This document shows, piece by piece, positions 1-9,465 of a DNA stretch of 34,224 nucleotides (position 1 is the first letter of the stretch; the number at the start of each line of letters is the position of its first letter). A program made the position numbers and the translations under genes. This DNA comes from Actinomycetota bacterium (GTDB taxonomy: Bacteria > Actinomycetota > Actinomycetes > Nanopelagicales > Nanopelagicaceae): positions 1 through 34,224 of the forward strand of contig JAPLAW010000059.1 in the NCBI GenBank assembly GCA_026393075.1. The letters are read 5' to 3'. The notes beneath the pieces were generated by a model. It worked only from the letters and a program-made list of their open reading frames with translations. It was not told the origin of the DNA and searched no databases.

Positions 1-141
1 ATCCGAAAAGCACCAGTTAGTGAGTTAGCTACAACGCCTGGGATAGGTGAAAAATTGGCTGAAACTATTGCCCAGTCGCTGGCTCAAATAGGCAAGAGCG
101 AGGTAGTAAATATGACTACTGGCGAAATTACTGGTGCTTGA
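1..141 (+). CDS. uvrC: UvrC, excinuclease ABC subunit C (C-terminal end only)
   Basis: Reading frame 1 is open from the window edge to TGA at 139-141 and gives 46 residues. They carry a helix-hairpin-helix core (ATTPGIGEKLAETI), the typical C-terminal DNA-binding element of UvrC, the incision subunit of nucleotide excision repair. Identification rests on this motif and on context: uvrC lies directly upstream of rapZ-yvcK-whiA in many Actinobacteria. The start and both nuclease domains lie outside the window. Another HhH protein cannot be excluded from 46 residues alone. Confidence 0.8.
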   Translation: MRKAPVSELATTPGIGEKLAETIAQSLAQIGKSEVVNMTTGEITGA

Positions 142-162
142 CAAACACGGCAGGATAGAAGC

Positions 163-1032
163 ATGAAACGCAACGAACTATTGATTTTGACCGGCATGTC
201 AGGTGCTGGTCGATCTACCGTTGCTCATTCCCTCGAAGACTTGGGTTGGTATGTCGTTGATAACTTGCCACCCTCCCTTTTGCCAGCGTTAGCCAAGCAA
301 TCTAGTGATGGCGAGCTACCGGCTTTGGCGGTTGTGGTCGATGTACGTGGTGGAAAATTTTTTGGTGATCTAAATGCCGCTCTAGCCAATTTGAAAAAGG
401 ACGGAATCGAATTCCGGTTGCTTTTTCTAGATGCCTCAGATCAATCACTAGTTGCTCGCTTTGAAAGTACTCGTCGCCCGCATCCGTTGCAGGGTAGCGA
501 TCGCATCTCCGATGGAATTGATCGCGAACGAGCCAAATTGCACGAACTTCGCGAAAGCGCCGATGTAGTGATTGATACTTCAAATTTAAATGTGCATCAG
601 CTAGCAAAACGTACTAGCGAAATTTTCGCCGAGGGAATGATCGAAGGCGTTCGCCTTAACATTCTTAGTTTCGGTTATAAGTATGGAATTCCAGTCGATG
701 CTGATCTAGTTCTAGATTGCCGATTCATTCCAAATCCACATTGGGTGCCCGAGCTGCGACCATTGACTGGACTAGATCAAGCAGTCAGTGATCGAGTCTT
801 TTCTAATGAAGGTGTAACGGAATTTGTGGGGGATTACGTCAAATTAATTAAAGATATGTTGCCTGGCTATATTCGTGAAGGTAAAAAGTATTTAACTATC
901 GCAATCGGTTGCACTGGCGGCAAGCATCGCAGTGTTGCCATCTCTACTGAAATTGCTAAGCAATTAGGTCAAACAGGAACAGATCTAGCAATCTCGGCAC
1001 ACGCAGTACATCGAGATCTCGGACGCGAATGA
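163..1032 (+). CDS. rapZ: RapZ-family nucleotide-binding protein (RNase adapter / YvcJ-like)
   Basis: 289 aa, the usual family length. An N-terminal P-loop (residues 11-19, GMSGAGRST) has Arg where a classical Walker A has Lys, a variant I associate with actinobacterial members. A Walker B-like LLFLDASD follows. The C-terminal domain has the conserved block CTGGKHRSV at residues 250-258. In E. coli RapZ directs RNase E to the GlmZ sRNA; in Gram-positives the homologue YvcJ is an NTPase of less clear role, so the exact function here is open. The ATG is preceded by AGGA at 152-155. The gene overlaps yvcK by 4 nt (ATGA), so translation is probably coupled. Confidence 0.95.
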   Translation: MKRNELLILTGMSGAGRSTVAHSLEDLGWYVVDNLPPSLLPALAKQSSDGELPALAVVVDVRGGKFFGDLNAALANLKKDGIEFRLLFLDASDQSLVARFESTRRPHPLQGSDRISDGIDRERAKLHELRESADVVIDTSNLNVHQLAKRTSEIFAEGMIEGVRLNILSFGYKYGIPVDADLVLDCRFIPNPHWVPELRPLTGLDQAVSDRVFSNEGVTEFVGDYVKLIKDMLPGYIREGKKYLTIAIGCTGGKHRSVAISTEIAKQLGQTGTDLAISAHAVHRDLGRE

Positions 1033-1979
1033 GTTCAGCTCGCGTTGTTGCACTAGGCGGGGGACATGGCCTGGCTGCAACCCTTACTTCGCTGCGTGCA
1101 ATTACCGATCAAATTACTGCAATTGTTACCGTCGCCGATAATGGTGGTTCAAGTGGTCGATTGCGCCAAGAATTTCCAATTTTTCCGCCCGGTGATTTGC
1201 GTATGGCACTTGCTGCACTTTGCGCTGATGATGAATGGGGTCGCAGTTGGGCCGAGATAATGCAGTACCGCTTTACCAGCGATGGCCCGCTCGACGGCCA
1301 CGCAGTTGGAAATCTTTTACTTGCAGCCCTTTGGGATCGCGATGAAGATCCAGTTGAAGGGTTAGATCGCGTAGGGGCTTTATTGAAAGTAGTTGGCCGA
1401 GTATTACCAATGGCTGCAGTACCACTTGATATCGAAGCAACTTTCACTACATCCATTGGGCGAATAAATGTGCGCGGACAAGCGGAAGTTGCTACTGCCA
1501 AAGGAAAGTTAGAATCGTTGCGATTGCTGCCAGAAAATCCAGCTGCACGTAGCGAAGCGCTTGCTGCAATAAGTAACGCCGATGTAATCACAATGGGGCC
1601 TGGTTCTTGGATCTCAAGTGTGCTGCCGCATTTAATGGTGCCAGCACAACGCGAAGCAATTGTGCATTCAAAGGCAAAAAAAGTTGTCTTGTTAAATCTA
1701 GATGCCAATGTGCTGACTAGCGGCGATGAATATGCTGGTTATTCGGCTGAAGATCATCTACATCTGTTGCATAAATACGCCCCAGAACTAAAAGTCGACT
1801 ATGTGATTGCAGACGCAGATGTTGTAACTGATCGTTTAGCTTTAGAAAATATCGTTAAATCACTTGGTGGTGCGCTGATTTCAGCCGATTTATCGATGGG
1901 GCCAGGCAGTTCTGCCCATGATGTCCGAAAATTGACCCCAGTTTTGGCACACATCATCGAGCAAAGACTGGTTGGATAA
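1029..1979 (+). CDS. yvcK: YvcK/CofD-like gluconeogenesis factor
   Basis: 316 aa. It opens with the family's nucleotide-binding signature ([14 protein letters not shown], residues 6-19), followed by [12 protein letters not shown] and the GPGSWISS block near residue 195. YvcK proteins resemble the 2-phospho-lactate transferase CofD, bind UDP-sugars, and are needed for growth on gluconeogenic carbon and for cell-wall homeostasis in Bacillus and mycobacteria. The ATG overlaps the rapZ stop by 4 nt. It is the middle gene of the conserved rapZ-yvcK-whiA trio. No frameshift or unusual gap is visible. Confidence 0.95.
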   Translation: MSSARVVALGGGHGLAATLTSLRAITDQITAIVTVADNGGSSGRLRQEFPIFPPGDLRMALAALCADDEWGRSWAEIMQYRFTSDGPLDGHAVGNLLLAALWDRDEDPVEGLDRVGALLKVVGRVLPMAAVPLDIEATFTTSIGRINVRGQAEVATAKGKLESLRLLPENPAARSEALAAISNADVITMGPGSWISSVLPHLMVPAQREAIVHSKAKKVVLLNLDANVLTSGDEYAGYSAEDHLHLLHKYAPELKVDYVIADADVVTDRLALENIVKSLGGALISADLSMGPGSSAHDVRKLTPVLAHIIEQRLVG

Positions 1980-1983
1980 CGCC

Positions 1984-2961
1984 ATGGCAATGACCGCATC
2001 GGTGAAAGACGAACTCACCAGACTCTCAATTACCAAACCTTGCTGCCGTAAAGCCGAGGTTTCTTCGCTCCTACGTTTCGCAGGTGGGCTACATATTGCA
2101 GCTGGCAAAATTGTGGTTGAAGTTGAATTAGATACTGCCCAAAGTGCCCGTCGCTTACGCAAAGATATTGCTGATATTTACGGGCATGAATCAGATCTAG
2201 CTGTTCTTTCATCCAGTGGAATTCGCAAAGGTTCTCGTTACGTAGTTCGCGTGAATTCCGAAGGCGATGCACTTGCTCGTCAAACCGGTTTAGTCGATGC
2301 CAATGGTCGCCCAGTTCGCGGTCTACCACCACAAGTTGTTTCAGCTGCAATCTGTGATGCTGAAGCGGCATGGCGAGGTGCTTTTATTGCACATGGTTCA
2401 CTAACTGAACCAGGTCGTTCATCTTCATTAGAAATTACTTGCCCGGGGCCTGAAGCAGCTCTTGCTCTAGTTGGTGCTGCGCGTCGCTTAGGTATTGTGG
2501 CAAAAGCGCGCGAAGTGCGCGGAGTTGATCGAGTAGTAATTCGCGATGGCGATGCCATTGGAGTTTTACTAACTCGCTTAGGTGCGCACGAGTCAGTACT
2601 GGCTTGGGAAGAACGTCGTATGCGTCGCGAAGTGCGCGCTACTGCTAATCGCTTAGCGAATTTTGATGATGCAAACTTGCGTCGCTCTGCTCGCGCTGCA
2701 GTTGCAGCCTCGGCTCGAGTTGCTCGAGCCATGGAAATTTTGGGGCCAGAAATTCCAGATCATTTAAAGGAAGCTGGCGAACTGCGGATTCAACATGGCC
2801 AAGCTAGCCTCGAAGAATTAGGTTCATTAGCTGTCCCGCCAATGACTAAAGATGCAATTGCTGGACGAATCCGTCGCTTACTTGCCATGGCTGATAAGCG
2901 CGCATCAGATCTGGGAATCCCAGATACCGAGGCTGGGCTTTCGCCTGACCTACTTAATTAA
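1984..2961 (+). CDS. whiA: WhiA, DNA-binding cell division/sporulation regulator
   Basis: 325 aa from ATG 1984 ([14 protein letters not shown]), which matches the conserved N-terminus of actinobacterial WhiA. The frame also runs back to a TTG at 1972 inside yvcK, but nothing conserved lies there. An N-terminal LAGLIDADG-like domain (RRAEV-type [28 protein letters not shown]) is followed by a C-terminal helix-turn-helix ([25 protein letters not shown]). In Streptomyces WhiA works with WhiB to switch on division genes; in non-sporulating relatives it is linked to growth and division. It starts 4 nt after the yvcK stop without a strong ribosome site, suggesting coupling. Confidence 0.96.
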   Translation: MAMTASVKDELTRLSITKPCCRKAEVSSLLRFAGGLHIAAGKIVVEVELDTAQSARRLRKDIADIYGHESDLAVLSSSGIRKGSRYVVRVNSEGDALARQTGLVDANGRPVRGLPPQVVSAAICDAEAAWRGAFIAHGSLTEPGRSSSLEITCPGPEAALALVGAARRLGIVAKAREVRGVDRVVIRDGDAIGVLLTRLGAHESVLAWEERRMRREVRATANRLANFDDANLRRSARAAVAASARVARAMEILGPEIPDHLKEAGELRIQHGQASLEELGSLAVPPMTKDAIAGRIRRLLAMADKRASDLGIPDTEAGLSPDLLN

Positions 2962-3071
2962 CCCAGATCTTCTAAATTAACTCAGTATTCATTTATCTGA
3001 GCGTGCCTGCGAGGGCTATCACAGCTGATGTAACTAAGTAGTAGTAAATCTCTTTGATAGGGTTAGGGCGT

Positions 3072-3087
3072 ACCCCAGCGCTGTGGT
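3072..3087. promoter_or_regulatory. Operator-like palindrome upstream of gap (site 1)
   Basis: ACCCCAGCGCTGTGGT is a gapless dyad with one mismatched pair (14 of 16 positions symmetric), about 57 nt before the gap start codon. Length and symmetry fit a repressor or activator dimer site. The binding protein is unknown. Confidence 0.35.
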
Positions 3088-3099
3088 GAGTTAAGAAAT

Positions 3100-4142
<1,043 letters not shown>

Positions 4143-4147
4143 AACCT

Positions 4148-5335
4148 ATGGCGCATCTCGAAGAGTTAGAAGTCAAAGGAAAGCGCGTTTTCTTACGCTG
4201 TGATCTCAATGTCCCATTAAAAGATGGCGTCATTAAAGATGATGGTCGTATCCGGGCATCGCTTCCTACGATTCAATATTTGTTAGACCAAGGTGCGTCG
4301 CTGGTAATAGCGGCGCACTTAGGTCGACCAAAGGGTGAAGCAAAGTCTGAACTTTCGCTAGCTCCTGTAGCTGTGCGGTTAGGTGAATTGCTCGGGATGC
4401 CGATTAAATTCGCAACTGCGGTAACTGGTCCGGAAGTAACTGCAGCTGCTAACTCACTTATTCCAGGTGAGATTTTATTGCTAGAAAATATTCGTTTTAG
4501 CGCAGCAGAGACCAGCAAAGAAGAGAGCGAGCGCGCAGTATTAGCTAGCGAGCTCGCAAAACTTGCCCATGCTTATGTTGGCGATGGTTTTGGCGCGGTT
4601 CACCGCAAGCATGCATCCGTCTATGACTTACCTAAGTTGTTGCCGAATGCCGCCGGCTACCTAGTTAGCGCTGAAGTTGAAGTTCTTAAGAAGTTAACGC
4701 AGAACCCAGATCGGCCATATGGCGTAGTTCTAGGGGGTGCAAAAGTTTCCGACAAGATTGGCGTTATCGCTAACTTGCTCGAAAAAGTAAACGTGATTGC
4801 AATTGGTGGCGGCATGCTCTTCACATTCTTGGCAGCACAAGGAAAAGAGATCGGCACCTCACTTGTTGAAGTCGATTTAATTCCAACTGTTAAAGAGTTA
4901 CTTGAACGAGCGAAGGCCAATGGCGTTGAACTGTTACTGCCAACAGATATTTTGGTAGCTCCGGCATTCGCAGCTGATTCACCAGCAACGTTAGTGAGCG
5001 CTGATGCAATTCCAGCTGATCAAATGGGTCTAGACATCGGACCCGAGACAGCTGCAGCTTTTGCAAAAGCAATCACTGGTTGTAAAACCGTTTTCTGGAA
5101 TGGCCCAATGGGCGTATTTGAATTCGCAGCTTTCTCTGGCGGAACTAAAGAAGTTGCCAGCGCGCTCACCAAGGTGGCTGGCCTATGTGTTGTAGGCGGG
5201 GGAGACTCCGCAGCTGCAGTGCGTGCACTAGGTTTTGCCGATAGCGATTTCGGATATATCTCAACGGGCGGTGGCGCCTCACTTGAGTACCTAGAAGGCA
5301 AGGAACTTCCTGGTCTTGTTGCACTTGGTATTTAA
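4148..5335 (+). CDS. pgk: Phosphoglycerate kinase
   Basis: 395 aa, normal length. The substrate-binding N-terminus VFLRCDLNVPL, the AHLGRPKG block, the GDGFGAVHRKHAS segment and the C-terminal nucleotide-binding glycine-rich run (VVGGGDSAAAVR, STGGGASLEYLEG) are all present. It makes ATP from 1,3-bisphosphoglycerate in the step after gap. ATG 4148 is 5 nt after the gap stop and has no clear Shine-Dalgarno, so it probably depends on coupling to gap translation. A 41-nt gap separates it from tpiA. Confidence 0.98.
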   Translation: MAHLEELEVKGKRVFLRCDLNVPLKDGVIKDDGRIRASLPTIQYLLDQGASLVIAAHLGRPKGEAKSELSLAPVAVRLGELLGMPIKFATAVTGPEVTAAANSLIPGEILLLENIRFSAAETSKEESERAVLASELAKLAHAYVGDGFGAVHRKHASVYDLPKLLPNAAGYLVSAEVEVLKKLTQNPDRPYGVVLGGAKVSDKIGVIANLLEKVNVIAIGGGMLFTFLAAQGKEIGTSLVEVDLIPTVKELLERAKANGVELLLPTDILVAPAFAADSPATLVSADAIPADQMGLDIGPETAAAFAKAITGCKTVFWNGPMGVFEFAAFSGGTKEVASALTKVAGLCVVGGGDSAAAVRALGFADSDFGYISTGGGASLEYLEGKELPGLVALGI

Positions 5336-5376
5336 GTAATTAACTTTTAAGCAATCTAATTCGAAAGAGGATAAAA

Positions 5377-6150
5377 ATGCGTAAGCCACTAATGGCCGGT
5401 AACTGGAAGATGAACCTCAATCACCTTGAGGCGATTGCAGTTGCGCAGAAGTTGGTTTATAGCCTTGACGATAAAGATTATGACGCAGTAGATGTGGCGA
5501 TCATTCCGCCATTTACCGATATTCGTTCAATTCAAACTTTGATCGATGGTGATCGCTTGCGCTTGCTCTACGGTGCACAAGATCTTTCCCCTGAAACAAG
5601 CGGTGCATTTACTGGCGATATTAGTGGATCAATGTTGGCAAAACTGGGTTGCACATTTGTAGTAATTGGCCACTCTGAGCGCCGTGCTATTCACAAAGAG
5701 AGCGATGCGATCGTTAACAAGAAGATCAAAGCAGCTCTCGCTAATGAGTTAACTCCAATTTTCTGTTGTGGCGAAGAATTACCTATTCGCGAAGCTGGTA
5801 CCCATGTTGAGCATGTCCTTGCTCAAGTTCGTGCTGGCCTTGCTGGTTTCACTAAACCAGAGTTAAAAAAGATTGTGATTGCCTACGAACCAGTTTGGGC
5901 AATCGGCACTGGTAAGACTGCAACTCCTGAGGATGCGCAAGAAGTATGCGCTGCGATTCGCGCCGAAGTTGCCAAGATTGGCTCACCAGAGATTGCAGAT
6001 AACATGCGCATTCTTTATGGCGGTTCCGTAAAGTCTGCAAATATCGCAGAGATCATGAAGAAGGACGATGTAGATGGCGCGCTAATCGGCGGAGCCAGCC
6101 TAGATCCGGAAGAATTGGCAAAGATCGCCCGCTATCACCGCGGAGAATAA
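5377..6150 (+). CDS. tpiA: Triosephosphate isomerase
   Basis: 257 aa. The TIM-barrel start is [15 protein letters not shown], with the substrate lysine in NWKMN. The catalytic pair is H99 (VIGHSERR) and E171 ([16 protein letters not shown]), and the phosphate-binding end is YGGSVK...GALIGGASL. It interconverts dihydroxyacetone phosphate and glyceraldehyde-3-phosphate. A good ribosome site (AGAGGA) precedes ATG 5377. It completes gap-pgk-tpiA. Confidence 0.98.
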   Translation: MRKPLMAGNWKMNLNHLEAIAVAQKLVYSLDDKDYDAVDVAIIPPFTDIRSIQTLIDGDRLRLLYGAQDLSPETSGAFTGDISGSMLAKLGCTFVVIGHSERRAIHKESDAIVNKKIKAALANELTPIFCCGEELPIREAGTHVEHVLAQVRAGLAGFTKPELKKIVIAYEPVWAIGTGKTATPEDAQEVCAAIRAEVAKIGSPEIADNMRILYGGSVKSANIAEIMKKDDVDGALIGGASLDPEELAKIARYHRGE

Positions 6151-6168
6151 GCCTGAACTACCGCTAAA

Positions 6169-6199
6169 TTGCTCACTGGCACCACTAGTGAAGTAGAAT
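6169..6199 (+). promoter_or_regulatory. Candidate sigma-70-type promoter for secG-rbpA
   Basis: TAGAAT at 6194-6199 is a good -10. TTGCTC at 6169-6174 is a possible -35, but the 19-nt spacer is long. A start near 6206 would give secG a leader of about 30 nt including its GGAGA ribosome site. Confidence 0.35.
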
Positions 6200-6236
6200 A
6201 ACGGCCTTACCTCACTTCGAAGTTGGAGAACTATTC

Positions 6237-6470
6237 GTGAAGCTAGCACTTTCAATCATCCTCATCATCACCAGCGTTTTGATGATCCTCTTGGTTTTAT
6301 TGCACAAGGGTAAAGGCAGCGGACTTTCCGATCTATTCGGTGGTGGCGTTTCATCAAACTTTGGTGGATCTTCAGTAGTTGAGAAGAACCTTGATCGCAT
6401 CACAATTGTGGTTGGTGGCCTCTGGTTCTCAGGCGTGGTTGCGCTAAGTCTTGTTCTGAAATCTGCTTAA
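6237..6470 (+). CDS. secG: SecG, protein-export membrane subunit
   Basis: 77 aa, the usual size for SecG. Two hydrophobic segments are visible (about residues 2-22 and 53-74) around a Gly/Ser-rich cytoplasmic loop (GSGLSDLFGGGVSSNFGGSS), the family pattern. SecG assists SecYE in moving proteins across the plasma membrane. The start is GTG 6237, with GGAGA just upstream. Its place after tpiA is conserved in Actinobacteria. Confidence 0.95.
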   Translation: MKLALSIILIITSVLMILLVLLHKGKGSGLSDLFGGGVSSNFGGSSVVEKNLDRITIVVGGLWFSGVVALSLVLKSA

Positions 6471-6502
6471 TTTAACTGTTTCAACTTTCTTAAGGAGCTC
6501 AA

Positions 6503-6844
6503 ATGGGTAGTGCAATTCGCGGAAGTCGTGTCGGTGCCGGCCCAATGGGCGAGGCTGAACGCGGTGAATCAATTGAGCGTTTCCATGTTTCATATTGGTG
6601 CGGCAAGGGCCACGAAGTAAAACCATCTTTTGCTAAAGAAGAAGGCGTTGTTATTCCATCTGAATGGGATTGCCCAAAGTGTGGTCTACCAGCAGGTTTA
6701 GATAAGAACAATCCACCTTCAGCCGTTAAGAACGAGCCATATAAGACTCACTTGGCTTACGTTAAAGAGCGCCGCAGTGAAGCTGAGGGCGAAAAGATTC
6801 TGGCCGATGCTCTTCGTAAGTTACACGGAGATGATGACGAATAA
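6503..6844 (+). CDS. rbpA: RbpA, RNA polymerase-binding transcription activator
   Basis: 113 aa. The N-terminal GSAIRGSRVG matches the RbpA N-terminal tail. The core has C33, H37, C57 and C60 (WCGKGH...CPKCG), the zinc ligand arrangement of Streptomyces RbpA. The C-terminal sigma-interaction helix has KTHLAYVKERRSEAEGEKIL. RbpA is an actinobacterial protein that binds the housekeeping sigma factor and RNA polymerase and stabilises open complexes. AGGAG precedes the ATG. Its stop codon directly abuts the stop of the convergent pgi gene with no spacer. Confidence 0.95.
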   Translation: MGSAIRGSRVGAGPMGEAERGESIERFHVSYWCGKGHEVKPSFAKEEGVVIPSEWDCPKCGLPAGLDKNNPPSAVKNEPYKTHLAYVKERRSEAEGEKILADALRKLHGDDDE

Positions 6845-8371
6845 TTAAAGCGCTTCGGCGGCTTTAAGCAGTTGAGCAATACCCGCACTTCGATCACTTA
6901 AATGTAATCGCAGCAGCGGGTATTTTCTTTTTGCCAGTGCTCGCAAGTCACCAAGTGCTTGAGCCATGATCAAAGTCTTGAACCCAAAACTCTGACCAGG
7001 AATTACTACATCGCCATTGGTAACACCAGTAATCTGTAAGAAGGCACCGTTTTGTTGGCCGCCTTTATGGAACTGTCCCGTTGAGTGCAGGAAACGTGGG
7101 CCCCAACCGAAAGTAACTGGTCGATTAGATTTGCGAGCAATAATTTCGCGTAACTTTGCTAAATCGCGATCACCACTGCGATCTAAATAAGCCATGACTG
7201 CGACGTAACCACCATCTGGGATTTCGTAAATGAAGTTACGAAGCGCGGCAGTTAAGTCAGAACCTGCACCAAATATTTCTACAGCGCTATCTATTGCATC
7301 AGGTGTGAACTCAGGCAGAACGCCATTCCATTCAGCTAATAGTGCGCCGGTAGCTTCTTTAGCTTCAGTTACATTCGGCTGATTAAACGGATCAATCTCT
7401 AGCGCTGCGCCAACCAAGGCGGTAACCCATTCCCAGAGGAAGAACTGTTCGCCTAGATCACCTGAAATTACCAAGTCAGCGCTACCGTCAAAAGCAATAC
7501 TGAATGCATCGCCACCAGCTGCCGCAGTTGAATTCTCGATCACAATTGGCAAGCGACCAACTTCATTCTTACCAGTTGATTCGGCTACTAATTGTTCGAT
7601 CCAATCCGAGAGCCCAGGAGCGGAAGCTGAATCGCAGTAAGTTAAATACTGGCCGGCGCTGCTGATTAGGTATGCAATATCGATTGCTACATCGGAGGAA
7701 ACTATTTGTGCTTTTGCATCAGATGCGGCATCTAGCAGAACCGAAGCATCAACACCGATTAATGCAGCTGGCACTAAACCAAATGCGGTAAGTGCGCTAA
7801 AGCGGCCACCTACTTTTGGATCAGCGTTAACTACTGTGTAGCCGTCGGCGCGAGCGCTTTTGTCTAGCGGGGAATCAGGATCAGTCACGATCACCATGTG
7901 ATCGACCGGATTCAGATTAAGGGTACAAAATGCTTCAGCAAATAATGCGCGTTGCGATGCAGTCTCAATTGTCGAACCCGATTTAGAGCCAACTACGACA
8001 ACTGTTTCGCGAAGATCACCAGCTAGCGCATGATGGATATAAACCGGATCAGTTGAATCCAGGACAAATAACTCTTTGCGATAAGTCGCCGCAATTACTT
8101 CAGGTGCCAGAGATGATCCACCCATGCCACAGAGAACAACACGGGTGTGGTTGCGGAATTTAGCGCTAATCGCATCTAGTTGTGGCAAGAGTTCGCGAGA
8201 ACTCTCAGGTGCATCAATCCAATTCAAACGGACACTTGCTTCAGCTTGGGCCGCTGAGCCCCAAATGGTTGAGTCTTTAGCAGCTAATCTGGGATTTACG
8301 GCTGCGATCTTTGTATATAGAGCGCTGCTGCGATCGATGGTGTCTAGCTTTTGACCAGATATTTTTAACAC
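6845..8371 (-). CDS. pgi: Glucose-6-phosphate isomerase
   Basis: 508 aa. Sugar-isomerase signatures are visible: CGMGGSSLAPEVI, VGSKSGSTIET, DPKVGGRFSALTAFGLVPAAL and the C-terminal HSTGQFHKGG. It interconverts glucose-6-phosphate and fructose-6-phosphate. The start is GTG 8371, sharing one base with the tal stop (TAGTG on the minus strand), so it is coupled to tal. It is the last gene of ctaA-tkt-tal-pgi and ends immediately next to rbpA. It belongs to the shorter type often found beside tal, not the roughly 550-aa E. coli type. Confidence 0.93.
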   Translation of the reverse strand: MLKISGQKLDTIDRSSALYTKIAAVNPRLAAKDSTIWGSAAQAEASVRLNWIDAPESSRELLPQLDAISAKFRNHTRVVLCGMGGSSLAPEVIAATYRKELFVLDSTDPVYIHHALAGDLRETVVVVGSKSGSTIETASQRALFAEAFCTLNLNPVDHMVIVTDPDSPLDKSARADGYTVVNADPKVGGRFSALTAFGLVPAALIGVDASVLLDAASDAKAQIVSSDVAIDIAYLISSAGQYLTYCDSASAPGLSDWIEQLVAESTGKNEVGRLPIVIENSTAAAGGDAFSIAFDGSADLVISGDLGEQFFLWEWVTALVGAALEIDPFNQPNVTEAKEATGALLAEWNGVLPEFTPDAIDSAVEIFGAGSDLTAALRNFIYEIPDGGYVAVMAYLDRSGDRDLAKLREIIARKSNRPVTFGWGPRFLHSTGQFHKGGQQNGAFLQITGVTNGDVVIPGQSFGFKTLIMAQALGDLRALAKRKYPLLRLHLSDRSAGIAQLLKAAEAL

Positions 8372-9465
8372 TAACTCATTGCTCCTTTAACACTGGCCAG
8401 GAGTTCGTTCCAGGCATCAGCAAATTTCTTTACGCCATCTGATTCTAAGTCGGCGGTGACTTTATCGATGGAAATTCCGAGTTCGGCAAGCTGATTGAAA
8501 ACAATGCGAGCTTCTTCATATTTACCGGCAATAGTGTTTCCCTTGAATACACCATGATCAATAACTGCGTCGAGCGTACTCTGCGGCATAGTGTTAACCG
8601 TGTTCGGCGCAACTAATTCCAGTACATAGCGAGTGTCATCGTAAGCTGGGTCTTTAACGCCAGTTGAAGCCCAGAGTGGGCGCTGAACATTGGCACCCTT
8701 TTGCGCAAGTGCGCTCCATCGAGTTGTTGCAAATTCCTGCGCAAACTTCTCATATGCCAAATGAGCATTAGCAATAGCTGCCGCACCTAAAAGTGAATGT
8801 GCCAGAACACCACCATCGGATTTTAAAATCGGATCAATCGCAGTGTCTAAGCGACTAATAAAAAATGAAGCAACGCTATGGATCTGAATTAAATCATGGC
8901 CGTTCTTGGCAGCAACTTCGATACCTGCGATGTAAGCCTCGATGACCTGTAGGTAGCGTTCAATGGAAAATATCAATGTGACATTAACGCTGATGCCAGC
9001 ACCAATTAACTCAGTGATGGCAGGCAGTCCAGCCAAAGTCGCCGGAACTTTAATTAGTACATTTGGGCGATCAATTATTTGCCAGAGTGATTTACCTTCT
9101 ATGACTGTGGCGGCTGTGTCATGCGCCGAGCGTGGATCTACTTCAATACTTACCCGGCCATCAATCCCATTACTTGAGCGGTAGATATCGGTAAACAAGT
9201 CACAAGCTATTCGCACATCATCAGTTGTTAGCTTGGTAATTACCTCTTCGACTGACTTGCCTTTGAGGGCAGCAATATCGTTTGAATACTCGGTGGCATC
9301 TGAGATAGCCGCTTTGAAAATTGCCGGATTAGTTGTTACGCCAACTACACCAGAGTTCTTGATGCGAGGCAGTAGCGAATGAGCATCAGTTCCAGTCAAC
9401 TTAGCTCTAGAAAGATCGTCTAACCAGACCGAACAACCAGCTTTAGCAAGGTCTGATATTTGCAT
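8371..9465 (-). CDS. tal: Transaldolase
   Basis: 364 aa, the size of the actinobacterial/cyanobacterial class. Landmarks are VTTNPAIF, the Schiff-base lysine K139 in NVLIKVPAT, and NVTLIFSIERY. It moves a dihydroxyacetone unit between sedoheptulose-7-phosphate and glyceraldehyde-3-phosphate in the non-oxidative pentose phosphate pathway. The ATG shares one base with the tkt stop (TAATG on the minus strand), and its own stop overlaps the pgi start, so tkt-tal-pgi is a tightly coupled unit. Confidence 0.96.
   Translation of the reverse strand: MQISDLAKAGCSVWLDDLSRAKLTGTDAHSLLPRIKNSGVVGVTTNPAIFKAAISDATEYSNDIAALKGKSVEEVITKLTTDDVRIACDLFTDIYRSSNGIDGRVSIEVDPRSAHDTAATVIEGKSLWQIIDRPNVLIKVPATLAGLPAITELIGAGISVNVTLIFSIERYLQVIEAYIAGIEVAAKNGHDLIQIHSVASFFISRLDTAIDPILKSDGGVLAHSLLGAAAIANAHLAYEKFAQEFATTRWSALAQKGANVQRPLWASTGVKDPAYDDTRYVLELVAPNTVNTMPQSTLDAVIDHGVFKGNTIAGKYEEARIVFNQLAELGISIDKVTADLESDGVKKFADAWNELLASVKGAMS

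Noticed and set aside
1109-1708. 199-codon open frame antisense to yvcK
   Set aside because: It is a shadow of the conserved yvcK frame with low-complexity Ser/Arg content.
1972-1983. TTG start adding four residues to WhiA
   Set aside because: WhiA homologues begin MAMT..., which matches ATG 1984; the extension overlaps yvcK without conservation.
2280-2732. 150-codon antisense frame in whiA, very rich in Ala and Arg
   Set aside because: The composition is what the opposite strand of whiA codons produces; no domain is recognisable.
2981-3001. CTCAG/CTGAG inverted repeat as whiA terminator
   Set aside because: Only 5 bp with an 11-nt loop and no T run; too weak.
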